Shown here piece after piece: positions 55,155-63,828 of a stretch of 64,000 nucleotides of DNA. Position numbers and translations under genes: made by a program. The notes beneath the pieces were generated by a model, which saw nothing but the letters and a program-made list of their open reading frames with translations, was not told the DNA's origin and did no database searches. Source of the stretch: JACVRW01 sp963813495 (lineage in GTDB: Bacteria; Actinomycetota; Thermoleophilia; Solirubrobacterales; Thermoleophilaceae); assembly GCA_963813495.1 (NCBI GenBank), contig CAWEZC010000001.1, forward strand, positions 1 to 64,000. The letters are read 5' to 3'. Numbering within the stretch: the first letter of the stretch is position 1; each line of letters begins with the position of its first letter.

Positions 55155-56573
55155 TCAGCGGCGCAGCTCGGCGCGCTTGATCTTGCCGCTCGGTGTCTTG
55201 GGCAGCTCGGCGGCGAAGTCCACGATGCGCGGGTACTTGTAGGGCGCCGTCTCCTCCTTGACGTGGTCCTGGAGCGCGCGCGCCAGGTCGTCGCCGGGGG
55301 CATAGCCCTCGCGCAGCACCACCACAGCACGCACCGCCTGGCCGCGCACCTCATCGGGCGCGGCCACGGCGGCGGCTTCGGCCACCGCGGGGTGCGAGAC
55401 CAGCGCCGACTCCACTTCGAAGGGCCCGATCCGGTATCCGGCCGAGATGATCACGTCGTCGGAGCGGCCCTCGAACCACAGGTAGCCGTCCTCGTCCTGG
55501 CTGACCCGGTCGCCGGTGTGCCAGGGCCGGTCGCGCGGTCCGTCGAGGAAGAAGGTGGGAACGGTGACCGGGTCGATCACGAGCTCGCCCTCCTCGATCC
55601 AGGCGCTGAAGCCGGGTAGCGGTCGGCCCATCGAGCCGGGGCGCACCGGCGGGCCGATCGGCATCCCCGTGAGGTGCCCGGTCTCGGTCTGACCGTAGCC
55701 GTCGTGGATGGCCACGCCGGCCTCGGACTGCCAGGCGCGCACCACCTCGGGATTGAGCGGCTCGCCGGCCGCACAGGCGTGGCGCAGGGACGGCAGCCGC
55801 CGCAGCTCCGCGCGCTTGGCGATCGCGCGGTATTCGGTCGGTGACATGCAGAGCACGGAGACACGCTCGCGCTCGAGCAGCTCGAGTCGCTGCTCGGGGT
55901 CGAAGCGGGCGTCGTGGAGCAGGGCGGTGGCTCCGCGCAGCCAGGCGGCCACGAAGGCGTTGCGTGCCGACAGGGACCAGCCAGTGGCGGCGGTGCACCA
56001 GCACAGATCGCCCTCGCCGGCGCCGTACCAATGCTCGGCCTGGACGTGCTGCCCGGCCAGGTAGCCGTGGCCGTGCCGCACCGGCTTGGGCTTGCCCGCG
56101 GTGCCCGAGGTGAAGACGATCAGCGCTGGGTCGCCGGGGCTAACCTCGGCGCAGGGGGGCGCGGGCTCGGCTTCCAGCAGCGCGACGTCGGGCACGCCGA
56201 GCAGCGGTCCGTCGTACCCGGCCGCGGCGATCAGGTCGGCGTTGCGTTCGTCGGCCACCACCGCCGCGGGGTCGAGCAGGTCCATCCGCGCGCGCAGGTC
56301 GGCGGGGCGGAGCTGCTCGGCACAGGGCTGCACCACCGCCCCGAGTCGCCAGGCCGCCAGCATCGCGTCCACCCATTCGGGCCGGTTGCCCACGACGGTC
56401 ATCACCACGTCGCCCCGGCCAACCCCGCGAGCGGACAGGGCGGCCGCCATCCGCCGCGCGCGCTCGGCGATCTCGCCGAAGCTCAGTTCACTGCGCTCGC
56501 CCTCACGCGAGATATGGACGAGCGCCGGCCGCGACGGATCGGCCGCGTCGACCACCGCGCTCACGAAGCTCAT
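55155..56573 (-). CDS. Acyl-CoA synthetase (AMP-forming)
   Basis: A 472-residue member of the ANL superfamily. A3: FTSGTAGKPKPVRHGHG; A5: YGQTETGHLTG; A7: WHTGDRVSQDEDGYLWFEGRSDD; A10: LPKTPSGKIKR with the catalytic Lys. It activates a carboxylic acid, possibly medium-chain or branched, to its CoA thioester. The N-terminus is somewhat short for the family. Its start overlaps the TetR stop (ATGA), so the two are one operon. Confidence 0.93.
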   Translation of the reverse strand: MSFVSAVVDAADPSRPALVHISREGERSELSFGEIAERARRMAAALSARGVGRGDVVMTVVGNRPEWVDAMLAAWRLGAVVQPCAEQLRPADLRARMDLLDPAAVVADERNADLIAAAGYDGPLLGVPDVALLEAEPAPPCAEVSPGDPALIVFTSGTAGKPKPVRHGHGYLAGQHVQAEHWYGAGEGDLCWCTAATGWSLSARNAFVAAWLRGATALLHDARFDPEQRLELLERERVSVLCMSPTEYRAIAKRAELRRLPSLRHACAAGEPLNPEVVRAWQSEAGVAIHDGYGQTETGHLTGMPIGPPVRPGSMGRPLPGFSAWIEEGELVIDPVTVPTFFLDGPRDRPWHTGDRVSQDEDGYLWFEGRSDDVIISAGYRIGPFEVESALVSHPAVAEAAAVAAPDEVRGQAVRAVVVLREGYAPGDDLARALQDHVKEETAPYKYPRIVDFAAELPKTPSGKIKRAELRR

Positions 56574-57211
56574 TTCGGCGGCGTCCAGCGCTCACCCCGG
56601 CTGAGCTGCTCGAGCCCGAGCCACGCGAAGCCCATGACCGTCTCCACGATCTGCTCACGCGGGATCTCGAGGTGATCGGCCCACCAGTTGGCCACCGACT
56701 GCACCGAGCCCACCAGCATTTGGGCCAGCAGGCGGATTGCGCGCTCGCTGTCGTCCCGGTCGATAGCCCGGGCGCCGGGATCCTGGGCGATCAGGGCGGC
56801 CACGAGGCCTGTCACCTGCTCGAGGATGCGGTCGAGCACGGCCGCTGTTTCCGGGTCGGCCCCGTCACGGAAGAGGATGCGCCAGGCGTCGGGGCGCTCC
56901 TCGACGAAGGCGAAGAACGCGTCCAGCCCGGTGGCCAGCCGGGCGGCACCGGCCTCCACCTCAACGCTCTCTATCGCCACGGCGAGCCGCTCGAAAAGCT
57001 CGCCGGCGTTGCGTTCCAGGAGGTCGGCGTAGAGGCCCTGTTTGGAGTCGAAGTGCTCGTAGATCAGGGCTTTGGAGATGCCGGCCTCGCGTGCGATGTC
57101 GTCGATCGACGAGGGGTGGTAGCCGCGCGCCGAGAACACGGCGAGCGCGGCGTCGAGGATGCCGGCGCGGCGTTCCTCGGCGGTTAGGCGCCGGCGGGGC
57201 GGGGCGTTCAT
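56570..57211 (-). CDS. TetR-family regulator
   Basis: A 213-residue TetR repressor: the HTH is AAAVFSARGYHPSSIDDIAREAGISKALIYEHFDSKQGLYADLL in pattern (FSARGYHPSSIDDIAREAGISKALIYEHF). The C-terminal ligand-binding region is helical. Its gene is directly followed by the acyl-CoA synthetase (4-base overlap), so it probably represses an acyl-CoA operon and its ligand may be an acyl-CoA. A 22-base imperfect palindrome lies upstream. Confidence 0.93.
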   Translation of the reverse strand: MNAPPRRRLTAEERRAGILDAALAVFSARGYHPSSIDDIAREAGISKALIYEHFDSKQGLYADLLERNAGELFERLAVAIESVEVEAGAARLATGLDAFFAFVEERPDAWRILFRDGADPETAAVLDRILEQVTGLVAALIAQDPGARAIDRDDSERAIRLLAQMLVGSVQSVANWWADHLEIPREQIVETVMGFAWLGLEQLSRGERWTPPK

Positions 57212-57265
57212 GGCTGCTTCTTCGCGCGTCTCTGCCGAGGGCTTGTGTGAGCAATGTCACAGATC

Positions 57266-57287
57266 ACTGACTGACCGTTCAGTTAGT
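57266..57287. promoter_or_regulatory. TetR operator candidate
   Basis: ACTGACTGACCGTTCAGTTA, completed by GT, is a 22-base imperfect palindrome (18 of 22 positions symmetric). It lies 54 bases upstream of the TetR start and between the divergent tetR and membrane-protein genes, so either or both could be controlled. Confidence 0.65.
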
Positions 57288-57348
57288 TTAACCGCCAGAA
57301 CGGGAACCACCCGTTTGAGCAGGTCTTCGAGCCAGGGAGCTTAAGCGG

Positions 57349-59235
57349 ATGCGGGGCCCAGTTCTTCTTGCACAGGCAACCGGCGACGAGCCTGCCGGCG
57401 GCGCCGCAGCGCTGGAGGCGCTGGGCGCAACCGCGGGCGCGCTGGCGGCCACCGCGCTGGTGGTGGTCCTGATCGCCGGCCATCGCAGTGGGCGTACCGC
57501 CGTCCTCGGACGCGCGGCGGCGTTCGCCGAGCGCCAGACGGGCCTGCCGGGCTGGGCCGCGCTGCCGACGATGTTGGTCAGCGCTTCGCTGCTCGTCGCC
57601 GTGCTCGGCATGTACTGGGACATCTCCCTGCACATCGACAACGGTCGCGACGCGGGTCCGCTGGCCAATCCCGCTCACTACCTCATTCTCGTGGGGCTGT
57701 ACGGAACGCTTGCGGCCGGCGCGCTCTCGATCGCGTTGGCGGGACGCGAGCGCCCCTGCCCGACCGCCATCCGTCTGGGCGGTGACTGGTGGGCGCCGGC
57801 GGGCGGCCTGATGATCGCCGCCTGCGGCGCGTTCGCGCTCACGGGCTTCCCGCTGGACGACATGTGGCACCGCATCTTCGGCCAGGACGTGACGCTCTGG
57901 GGGCCCACCCACCTCATGCTGATCGGAGGAGGATCGCTGACCACCCTCGGAAGCATCGTGCTGATGTCCGAGGCGATCGCCGGCGTCGGGCGCGATCCGG
58001 AGCGCGACCGGCCGCCCGCTGCCGTGTACAAGCTGCGGGGTGCGCTCCTGGTAGGTGGTCTGATGGTGGCCCTCTCGACCTTCCAGGGCGAGTTCGACTT
58101 CGGAGTGCCCCAGTTCCGGCTCGTGCTGCACCCGGTGCTGATCATGCTGGCCGCCGGGGTCGGGCTGGTGGCCGCGCGCATCTACCTCGGGCGGGGCGGC
58201 GCGCTGCTGGCCGTCCTGGGATTCGTGCTGATCCGCGGCTTCCTCGCACTCATGGTCGGTGGCGTGTTCGATCAGACCATGCCGCAGTTCCCCCTCTACC
58301 TGGTGGAGGCGCTGCTGGTGGAGGCGGTGTTCGCCCGCTCGGCTGGGCGCAGCCCGGTAGCCGTGGGGGCGCTGGCCGGGACGCTGATCGGAAGCGTCGG
58401 CCTGGCGGCCGAGTGGGCGTGGAGCCACATCTGGATGCCGATCCCCTGGAGCTCGGCCCTGCTCCCGGAGGCCGCGCTGGCGGGGTTGATCGCCGCGGTG
58501 GCGGCGGGCGCTGTGGGTGGGTTCGTGGGTGGAGCGCTGAACGGGCCGGGACTGGCGCGTTCGGCTGAAGTCGTCCGTGCCCTGCCCGCTCGGCTGAGCT
58601 TTGCCGACAGGCGCGCCGCGCTGGCCGGCGCAGTGGTGCTCGCCGCCGTGGTGGCCTGGGGCGTGCCCCTCTCCGACGACGGTCCCCGGGCCGCGACGAT
58701 CGCTCTGCGCGAGGTCGAGACAGGACCGCAGCGAGCCGTCGCCGCCACGGTCAGGATCGAGCCGCGCGGCGCCCTCGAGGCCGAGCCCGAGTTCATCAAC
58801 ATCACCGCGTGGCAGGGCGGCGCCCGCCGGCTCGATCCACTCGAGCGCACGGGACCGGGTGAGTACCGCACGACCAGGGCGATTCCGGTCTACGGCAGCT
58901 GGAAGACCAACCTGCGCCTGCACCAGGGCCGCTCGCTCGTATCGGTGCCGATCTACCTGCCCCGAGACCAAGCCATACCGGCCGCCGAGGTGCCGGCTTC
59001 CGCCCGCTTCACCCGTCGCTTCCAGCCCGACATCGAGCTGCTGCAGCGCGAGCGCAAGCCCGACGTGCCGGCCGCTCTCGGCGCCGGGGCCTACCTGACC
59101 GTGCTGGCGGTCGTCCTGTCGCTGTTCTGCCTGCTGGCTTGGGCGCTGCTACGCGTGGATGGCGGCGGCCCGTCCGAGCGGCGGCCGGCCGCGGGCGTTC
59201 GCTCGGCGCGCACCGGCGGCGTCAGCGCTTCCTGA
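57349..59235 (+). CDS. Polytopic membrane protein of unknown function
   Basis: A 628-residue protein with about ten hydrophobic helices over residues 15-455 and a C-terminal beta-rich domain of about 120 residues (VETGPQRAVAATVRIEPRGALEAEP, RTTRAIPVYGSWKTNLRLHQG) before a last helix (GAYLTVLAVVLSLFCLLAWALL). Conserved-looking polar residues inside helices include MYWDISLHIDNGRDAG, FPLDDMWHRIFGQDVTLWGPTHLML and EFDFGVPQFRLVLHP, with several His and Asp that might bind a metal or cofactor. The C-terminal domain resembles a periplasmic YtkA/FixH-like sandwich. I do not recognise a family; the 3' end overlaps the convergent gene by 14 bases. Confidence 0.65.
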   Translation: MRGPVLLAQATGDEPAGGAAALEALGATAGALAATALVVVLIAGHRSGRTAVLGRAAAFAERQTGLPGWAALPTMLVSASLLVAVLGMYWDISLHIDNGRDAGPLANPAHYLILVGLYGTLAAGALSIALAGRERPCPTAIRLGGDWWAPAGGLMIAACGAFALTGFPLDDMWHRIFGQDVTLWGPTHLMLIGGGSLTTLGSIVLMSEAIAGVGRDPERDRPPAAVYKLRGALLVGGLMVALSTFQGEFDFGVPQFRLVLHPVLIMLAAGVGLVAARIYLGRGGALLAVLGFVLIRGFLALMVGGVFDQTMPQFPLYLVEALLVEAVFARSAGRSPVAVGALAGTLIGSVGLAAEWAWSHIWMPIPWSSALLPEAALAGLIAAVAAGAVGGFVGGALNGPGLARSAEVVRALPARLSFADRRAALAGAVVLAAVVAWGVPLSDDGPRAATIALREVETGPQRAVAATVRIEPRGALEAEPEFINITAWQGGARRLDPLERTGPGEYRTTRAIPVYGSWKTNLRLHQGRSLVSVPIYLPRDQAIPAAEVPASARFTRRFQPDIELLQRERKPDVPAALGAGAYLTVLAVVLSLFCLLAWALLRVDGGGPSERRPAAGVRSARTGGVSAS

Positions 59236-60970
59236 CCCGGTCCTTCTTGACCCGCACCAGCGTCGCCCGGCTGGGGGCCAGGCGAGCGACATTCCCCTTG
59301 CGGTCGGTCGCACGCACGAGCACGCGGAACGTGCCCGGCGGAAGCTGGCCTCTCAGGCGGACGCTCCAGCGGACCCCGCCCTTCACCCGCTCGAGGCTGG
59401 CCGTCATCCAGCGCGGCCGGTCGCACCTGCGCCGTCCGCTGCTCATCTGCCGTTGGCCGCGGAGCCACCAGCTGCAGCCTCCGCGGGGAAGGCGGCGCCT
59501 CACGGCGACCTGAACCTTGCGCACCCCGCTGGAGTCAGTGGCGGTTCCCGAGATGCGCCCGCGCCGGGGGCGGATCGACCTCAGACGAAGCCGCGGCCCT
59601 TTCCGGTCGATCGCTGTGGGAGCAACGACCGGCACCGGCGGCGGAGCCGGCGCGGGCGTGGAGTACACGATGCGGGTGATCGTGCCCAGGCCTGACTTTT
59701 GGAAGTCGACTGGATTGACGGAGACCAGGTCACCGTTGGGCGCGGTTTCGAGTGCGACGCCGCCCCATTCGGTGGCGAAGGCCTGTTCGGTGAATCCGCC
59801 CCCGGCGTGGGGCACGAGACGCTTGATGAAGCGTCCGGTGAAGTCGCCGAAGAAGATCGAACCGACGTACTCCGGTGGGTAGCGTCCGCCGGTATAGGTC
59901 GGACCGCCGACGATGGAGTTGGTGGTGAGGTGCTGGTAGTCGTAGAGCGGCGGGGCCTGCGGCTCCAGAAGGCCGGTGCACTCGGAGCGGGTCGCGTACC
60001 CGGGCGTCGGGATGGAGCCCTCAAAGCATGGCCAGCCATAGCTCTTGCCGCCAAGGTCGTCGACCAGGTCGATCTCCTCGCGCGTCGTCCAGCCCACGTC
60101 GCCGACCACCAGCCCGCCGCCGGGTCGCAGCGAAAAGCGGAACGGATTGCGAAAGCCCTTCGCGTGGACCTTGGCGCAGGTACGGGCCAGGACGTCATCC
60201 CCGGGCGTGCCAGTGCAAAACGGATGCCCTGGGAGCCCCATCCCGTTCCGGTCGATGTGCAGGATCTTTCCAGCCAGGCTGTCCTCATCCAGCGTCCTCA
60301 TCGGCGGGTCGGGCTGGTTCTCCGTAAAGCCATCTCCGGTTCCAACCCAGAGCGTGCCGTCGACGGGATCAGAACGAACGGTCCCGATCGTATGCGTCCT
60401 GCCCTCCGACGGAATGCAATCCGCGGTGTTGTCGGGGGCCGGAGCGGGGCAGAAGTCCGTGGGGCCGCCGGGTTCCGGTGAGTCCGTTCCAAGGATGACG
60501 GTGCCCGCGCTCACCGGCGTGGCACCGGTCGCGGGATCCGAAGCCCCGACCTGTACCCGGCGCAGCTGCGAGACCATGGGGCCCACGGACTCTTCCTCCG
60601 GTGGGGGGCCGGGATCAGGCGGATCGACGTCATAGGTATAGAGCAGGTAGAGGTACGGGTGCGTCGCGAACTCCGCGTCGACGGCCAAGCCGAGCAAGCC
60701 CCGATCCGCCCGTCCGTTGACGAGCGCCGAGAAATCCCTGATCGCAACCGCGTTTCGCGACCCCGGCAGCACCACCCTCAGCAGGCCGTCCTTCTGAATC
60801 ACGAACATCCGCCCGTCCGGCGCCCAGGCCACCTCCATCGGGCGGGTCAGGCCGGAGGCGAGCACCTCCTCGCTGAAGCCGGGCGGGTAGCCGGCCGCGG
60901 CTGCGGGCATGGCTACGCCGAGCAGCAGGGCCGCCGAGATGGTAAGCGTGAGTAGAGGTCGAAATGGCAC
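59222..60970 (-). CDS. Secreted PQQ-dependent sugar dehydrogenase-like beta-propeller
   Basis: A 582-residue exported protein. GTG start 60970 gives a clean signal peptide (LTLTISAALLLGVAMPAAAA). The glucose/sorbosone dehydrogenase (GSDH) propeller follows: LTRPMEVAWAPDGRMFVIQKDG, ADRGLLGLAVDAEFATHPYLYL, GFRNPFRFSLRPGGGLVVGDVGW and YGWPCFEGSIPTP. A C-terminal Arg-rich beta domain (RLRLRSIRPRRGRISGTATD) is appended. Substrate oxidation with PQQ is likely, but ligand residues for PQQ were not verified. It is divergent from the NlpC/P60 riboswitch region. Confidence 0.85.
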   Translation of the reverse strand: MPFRPLLTLTISAALLLGVAMPAAAAGYPPGFSEEVLASGLTRPMEVAWAPDGRMFVIQKDGLLRVVLPGSRNAVAIRDFSALVNGRADRGLLGLAVDAEFATHPYLYLLYTYDVDPPDPGPPPEEESVGPMVSQLRRVQVGASDPATGATPVSAGTVILGTDSPEPGGPTDFCPAPAPDNTADCIPSEGRTHTIGTVRSDPVDGTLWVGTGDGFTENQPDPPMRTLDEDSLAGKILHIDRNGMGLPGHPFCTGTPGDDVLARTCAKVHAKGFRNPFRFSLRPGGGLVVGDVGWTTREEIDLVDDLGGKSYGWPCFEGSIPTPGYATRSECTGLLEPQAPPLYDYQHLTTNSIVGGPTYTGGRYPPEYVGSIFFGDFTGRFIKRLVPHAGGGFTEQAFATEWGGVALETAPNGDLVSVNPVDFQKSGLGTITRIVYSTPAPAPPPVPVVAPTAIDRKGPRLRLRSIRPRRGRISGTATDSSGVRKVQVAVRRRLPRGGCSWWLRGQRQMSSGRRRCDRPRWMTASLERVKGGVRWSVRLRGQLPPGTFRVLVRATDRKGNVARLAPSRATLVRVKKDRVRKR

Positions 60971-61127
60971 AGTCGCCGGGGGTACCAACAACCTAGGGCG
61001 TGTGGCCGATCTTCGCCAATGCTGCGAACGCCGGCTGTAAAGGAGCTGGGGGCGCCGGGGCGAACTTGTTTGAAACGGCACTTAACTGGAGACGGACTTC
61101 TCCGAATCATCTGGTAGCTTCTTCGCC

Positions 61128-61255
61128 ACGCCGAATCCGCAGACATGCGGAGCGGGGGAACCAAGGTGGCCTCGGCCACTGGGGCGAACTCCCTGAAGTT
61201 CCAGGGAGCGCGCGAGCTCTTTCAGCGCGAGCCCGTCAGCTAACCCCGTAGGCGT
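61128..61255 (+). promoter_or_regulatory. ydaO/yuaA-type c-di-AMP riboswitch
   Basis: P1 is ACGCC (61128-61132) with GGCGT (61251-61255). Within lie GCGGGGGAACC, GGGGCGAACTCC, the CTCTTTCAGCGCGAG arm and the hallmark CCCGTCAGCTAACCCCGTAG. It is immediately 5' of the NlpC/P60 gene, the classical target type in actinobacteria. Binding of c-di-AMP is expected to lower expression. Confidence 0.95.
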
Positions 61256-61265
61256 TCGAGAGAGA

Positions 61266-61850
61266 ATGCCTTCGACTTCACGCAAAATGCTCGTGCGCGC
61301 CGTGACGGTGTTCGCATGCCTCACGGGAGCCACCGCGCTCGCGCCGGCCGCCGGCGCGGAGGTGTCGAGCTCGAGTGGCGGCGGTGCGACGTTCACGCCG
61401 CCACCGCCCCCGCCCGAGAAGGCCACGCTGGTCAACGGACGGCTGATCGCACCCGCCTCGGCGCCCGTGCGCGTGGCGCGCGCCATCGAGGCCGCCAACC
61501 GGATCGTGGAGAAGCCCTACCGCTACGGCGGCGGGCACCAGCTCTACCGCAAGGGCCGTCTCGACTCGGGCTACGACTGCTCGGGCGCCGTCTCCTACGC
61601 GCTCTACGGCGGACGCTTCCTGCGCTCGCCGCTCCCGAGCGGCGCCCTCATGAACTGGGGTGAGGAGGGCACCGGCCGCTGGATAACCGTCTACGCGCAC
61701 GGTGGCCACGCCTACGTCGTGATCGCGGGCTTCCGCTTCGACACCTCGATGCGCGACCGCGATGCACCGGGGCCGGGCACCGGACCCCGCTGGAGCCGGA
61801 CGCTGCGCACGTCGAGCTCCTTCGTGGCGCGGCACCCCGCGAACTACTAG
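61266..61850 (+). CDS. Secreted NlpC/P60 peptidoglycan hydrolase
   Basis: A 194-residue exported endopeptidase. Signal peptide (LVRAVTVFACLTGATALAPAAG), a Ser/Gly/Pro linker, then a compact NlpC/P60 domain: catalytic Cys in GYDCSGAVSYAL and His in HGGHAYVVIAG. The third polar residue is expected in the closing strand. It cleaves peptide stems of peptidoglycan. The c-di-AMP riboswitch directly upstream couples wall hydrolysis to c-di-AMP level. A GAGAGA site precedes the ATG. Confidence 0.93.
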   Translation: MPSTSRKMLVRAVTVFACLTGATALAPAAGAEVSSSSGGGATFTPPPPPPEKATLVNGRLIAPASAPVRVARAIEAANRIVEKPYRYGGGHQLYRKGRLDSGYDCSGAVSYALYGGRFLRSPLPSGALMNWGEEGTGRWITVYAHGGHAYVVIAGFRFDTSMRDRDAPGPGTGPRWSRTLRTSSSFVARHPANY

Positions 61851-61917
61851 CCCGGCCTGCCCGAAGGCCCGGCGTGCCGGCACGGCGCCGCTGGGAACAC
61901 GCGGCGGGATATCCTTG

Positions 61918-61935
61918 GTTGACTCGCGAGTCAAC
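61918..61935. promoter_or_regulatory. Perfect 18-bp palindrome upstream of acyl-CoA dehydrogenase
   Basis: GTTGACTCGCGAGTCAAC reads the same on both strands. It lies 23 bases before the acyl-CoA dehydrogenase ATG and contains a TTGACT -35-like hexamer, so it is a strong operator candidate for a TetR-type regulator of fatty-acid or amino-acid catabolism. The regulator is not encoded in the window. Confidence 0.8.
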
Positions 61936-61958
61936 GACACCGGAGCAGGCCTGAAACC

Positions 61959-63161
61959 ATGGCAGTAGCGACGATCCCCTTCACCGAGAAGACCGACGAG
62001 CAGAAGGCCATCACCGAGATGGTCCGCCAGTTCGTGGACAATGAGGTCCTGCCGATCGCCGAGGAGCACGACCACGAGGACAAGTTTCCCGAGGCCGTTG
62101 TCGAGCAGATGAAGGAGCTCGGCCTGTTCGGTGTGACGATTCCCGAGGAGTACGGCGGGATGGGGCTCGACCTCACCACTTACACGATGATCGTCGAGGA
62201 GCTGAGCCGCGGCTGGATCTCGGTCTCGGGCATCGTCAACACGCACTTCATCGGCTCCTACCTGCTGATGAAGTTCGGCACCGACGAGCAGAAGGAGTAC
62301 TTCCTGCCGAAGATGGCCACCGGCGAGATCCGCGCCGCCTTCTCTCTGTCCGAGCCCGAGTGCGGTTCGGACGTCCAGGGCATCAAGGCCACGGCCAAGA
62401 AGACCGAGGACGGCGACTGGGAGCTCAACGGCCAGAAGATGTGGGTGACCAACGGGCTGCGCTCCGCCGTGGTTTTCGTGCTCATGAAGAGCGACCCCAA
62501 GGCCGAGCCGGCGCACACCGGGATGACCTGCTTCATCACCGAGAAGACCCCCGGCGAGGAGCACAACGACGGTCTCACCGTGCCGCCGCAGATCAAGAAG
62601 ATGGGCTACAAGGGCGTCGAGTCCACCGAGCTGGTGTACGACGGCTTTCGCTGTCCGCCCGAGCGCATCCTCGGCGGCGAGGAGGCCGGCCTCGGCAAGG
62701 GCTTCGGGCAGATGATGGATGCGCTCGAGGTGGGTCGCGTGAACGTGGCCGCCCGCGGCGTGGGTATCGCCCAGCGGGCGCTCGAGCTCGCTCTGAAGTA
62801 CTCGCAGGAGCGCAAGGCCTTCGGCCGCGCCATCGCCAAGCACCAGGCCATCCAGTTCAAGCTGGCGGACATGGCCACCAAGATCGAGGCCGCCCGCCTG
62901 CTCACGCTCAAGGCGGCGCGCATGAAGGATGCCGGTGACCGCTCCGACCTCGAGGCCGGCATGGCCAAGCTGTTCGCCTCCGAGACGGGCAAGGAGGTCG
63001 TGGAGGAGTCCTTCCGCATCCACGGCGGCTACGGCTACTCGAAGGAGTACGAGATCGAGCGGCTCTACCGCGACGCGCCGCTGCTCCTGATCGGCGAGGG
63101 CACGTCAGAGATCCAGCGCATGGTGATCGGCAAGAAGCTGCTCGAGCGCAACAAGATCTGA
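61959..63161 (+). CDS. Acyl-CoA dehydrogenase
   Basis: A 400-residue flavoenzyme. FAD- and substrate-binding motifs include IPEEYGGMGLDLTTYTMIVEEL, FSLSEPECGSDVQGI, WVTNGLRSAVVFVL and ERKAFGRAIAKHQAIQFKLADM. The catalytic Glu lies in YRDAPLLLIGEGTSEIQRMVI near residue 375. It oxidises an acyl-CoA to the enoyl-CoA and passes electrons to ETF. The ATG follows a perfect palindrome. Chain length cannot be assigned. Confidence 0.95.
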   Translation: MAVATIPFTEKTDEQKAITEMVRQFVDNEVLPIAEEHDHEDKFPEAVVEQMKELGLFGVTIPEEYGGMGLDLTTYTMIVEELSRGWISVSGIVNTHFIGSYLLMKFGTDEQKEYFLPKMATGEIRAAFSLSEPECGSDVQGIKATAKKTEDGDWELNGQKMWVTNGLRSAVVFVLMKSDPKAEPAHTGMTCFITEKTPGEEHNDGLTVPPQIKKMGYKGVESTELVYDGFRCPPERILGGEEAGLGKGFGQMMDALEVGRVNVAARGVGIAQRALELALKYSQERKAFGRAIAKHQAIQFKLADMATKIEAARLLTLKAARMKDAGDRSDLEAGMAKLFASETGKEVVEESFRIHGGYGYSKEYEIERLYRDAPLLLIGEGTSEIQRMVIGKKLLERNKI

Positions 63162-63186
63162 GTCTCTCTCGACTAACCTCCGGGAC

Positions 63187-63540
63187 GTGTCAGCCGGAGA
63201 CACCAGGACTCTCATCACGCAGGCCGTGGAGCGCCTCCAGGAGCAGGTGCCGTCGCTGAAGCAGGTCAAGCTGGTGGTGCGTCTCGAGCTGCGCGCCCGC
63301 GGGGCCGACGTACCGATCTGGCGGGTCGAAGTACCGGGACCGGTGGTGACCCGCGACCCCGCGGGCGACGCGCGCATCGACGTGTCGGTCAACCGCCCGC
63401 AGTTCAACGAGCTCGCGGCCGAGGGCACCCTGCGCGAGTGGGTTGAGGCCTACGAGCACGGCCATGTGCGGGTGACGGGGGACGCCGCCGTGACCAAGCT
63501 GCTCGGCAATGTCATCCAGCGCCAGCTGGCGCGCGCTTAG
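63187..63540 (+). CDS. SCP2-like sterol/lipid carrier protein
   Basis: A 117-residue soluble protein: VKLVVRLELRARGADVPIWRVEV, DPAGDARIDVSVNRPQFNELAAEGTLREWVEAYEHGHVRVTGDAAVTKLLGN reads as an SCP2-type lipid-binding domain, with the conserved helix near the end. GTG start, 25 bases after the acyl-CoA dehydrogenase stop, so co-transcribed. It may carry fatty acyl chains. Confidence 0.65.
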   Translation: MSAGDTRTLITQAVERLQEQVPSLKQVKLVVRLELRARGADVPIWRVEVPGPVVTRDPAGDARIDVSVNRPQFNELAAEGTLREWVEAYEHGHVRVTGDAAVTKLLGNVIQRQLARA

Positions 63541-63555
63541 AAGGAGCTCGGCCGC

Positions 63556-63828
63556 TCAGCCGGCCGGCGGGCGCTCCAGCGCCGCGCCGCCGTCGTAGAG
63601 CTTCACCACTCGCAGCGCGCCGGGGGGCGCGGCGTCGAGGCAGAGCTCGCAGAGCACACACTCGTCCAGGTTCTCGCGCCGGATCTCGACGCCGCTGTCC
63701 CCCGCGGCGAAGATGTCGACCGGGCAGGCCTCCTCGAGTCTGCGCGCCAGCTCGGCGTCGGCCCGAACGGAGTCGGCCACCTCCACACCGATGAAGATGC
63801 CGTGCCGCTCGCCGGCCTCCGCGCTCAC
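63556..63828 (-). CDS. Ferredoxin-like protein (FixX-like)
   Basis: A 90-residue ferredoxin-like protein. Cys occur in EEACPVDIF and in ECVLCELCLDA (CxxCxxC), giving four Cys for one cluster; the usual terminal CP after the third Cys is replaced by Ala-Pro-Pro. The pattern resembles FixX-type ferredoxins that serve ETF oxidoreductases. GTG start; the stop of the sucD-like gene overlaps it (GTGA). Confidence 0.75.
   Translation of the reverse strand: MSAEAGERHGIFIGVEVADSVRADAELARRLEEACPVDIFAAGDSGVEIRRENLDECVLCELCLDAAPPGALRVVKLYDGGAALERPPAG

Noticed and set aside
57283..58971. Long minus-strand frame opposite the polytopic membrane protein
   Set aside because: Compositional shadow; it has no family features, while the plus-strand frame has membrane helices and a ribosome-binding site.
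59222..61081. Start of the sugar-dehydrogenase-like protein at 61081
   Set aside because: The extra N-terminus (basic, no homology) would place the signal peptide internally; the GTG at 60970 puts it at the start.
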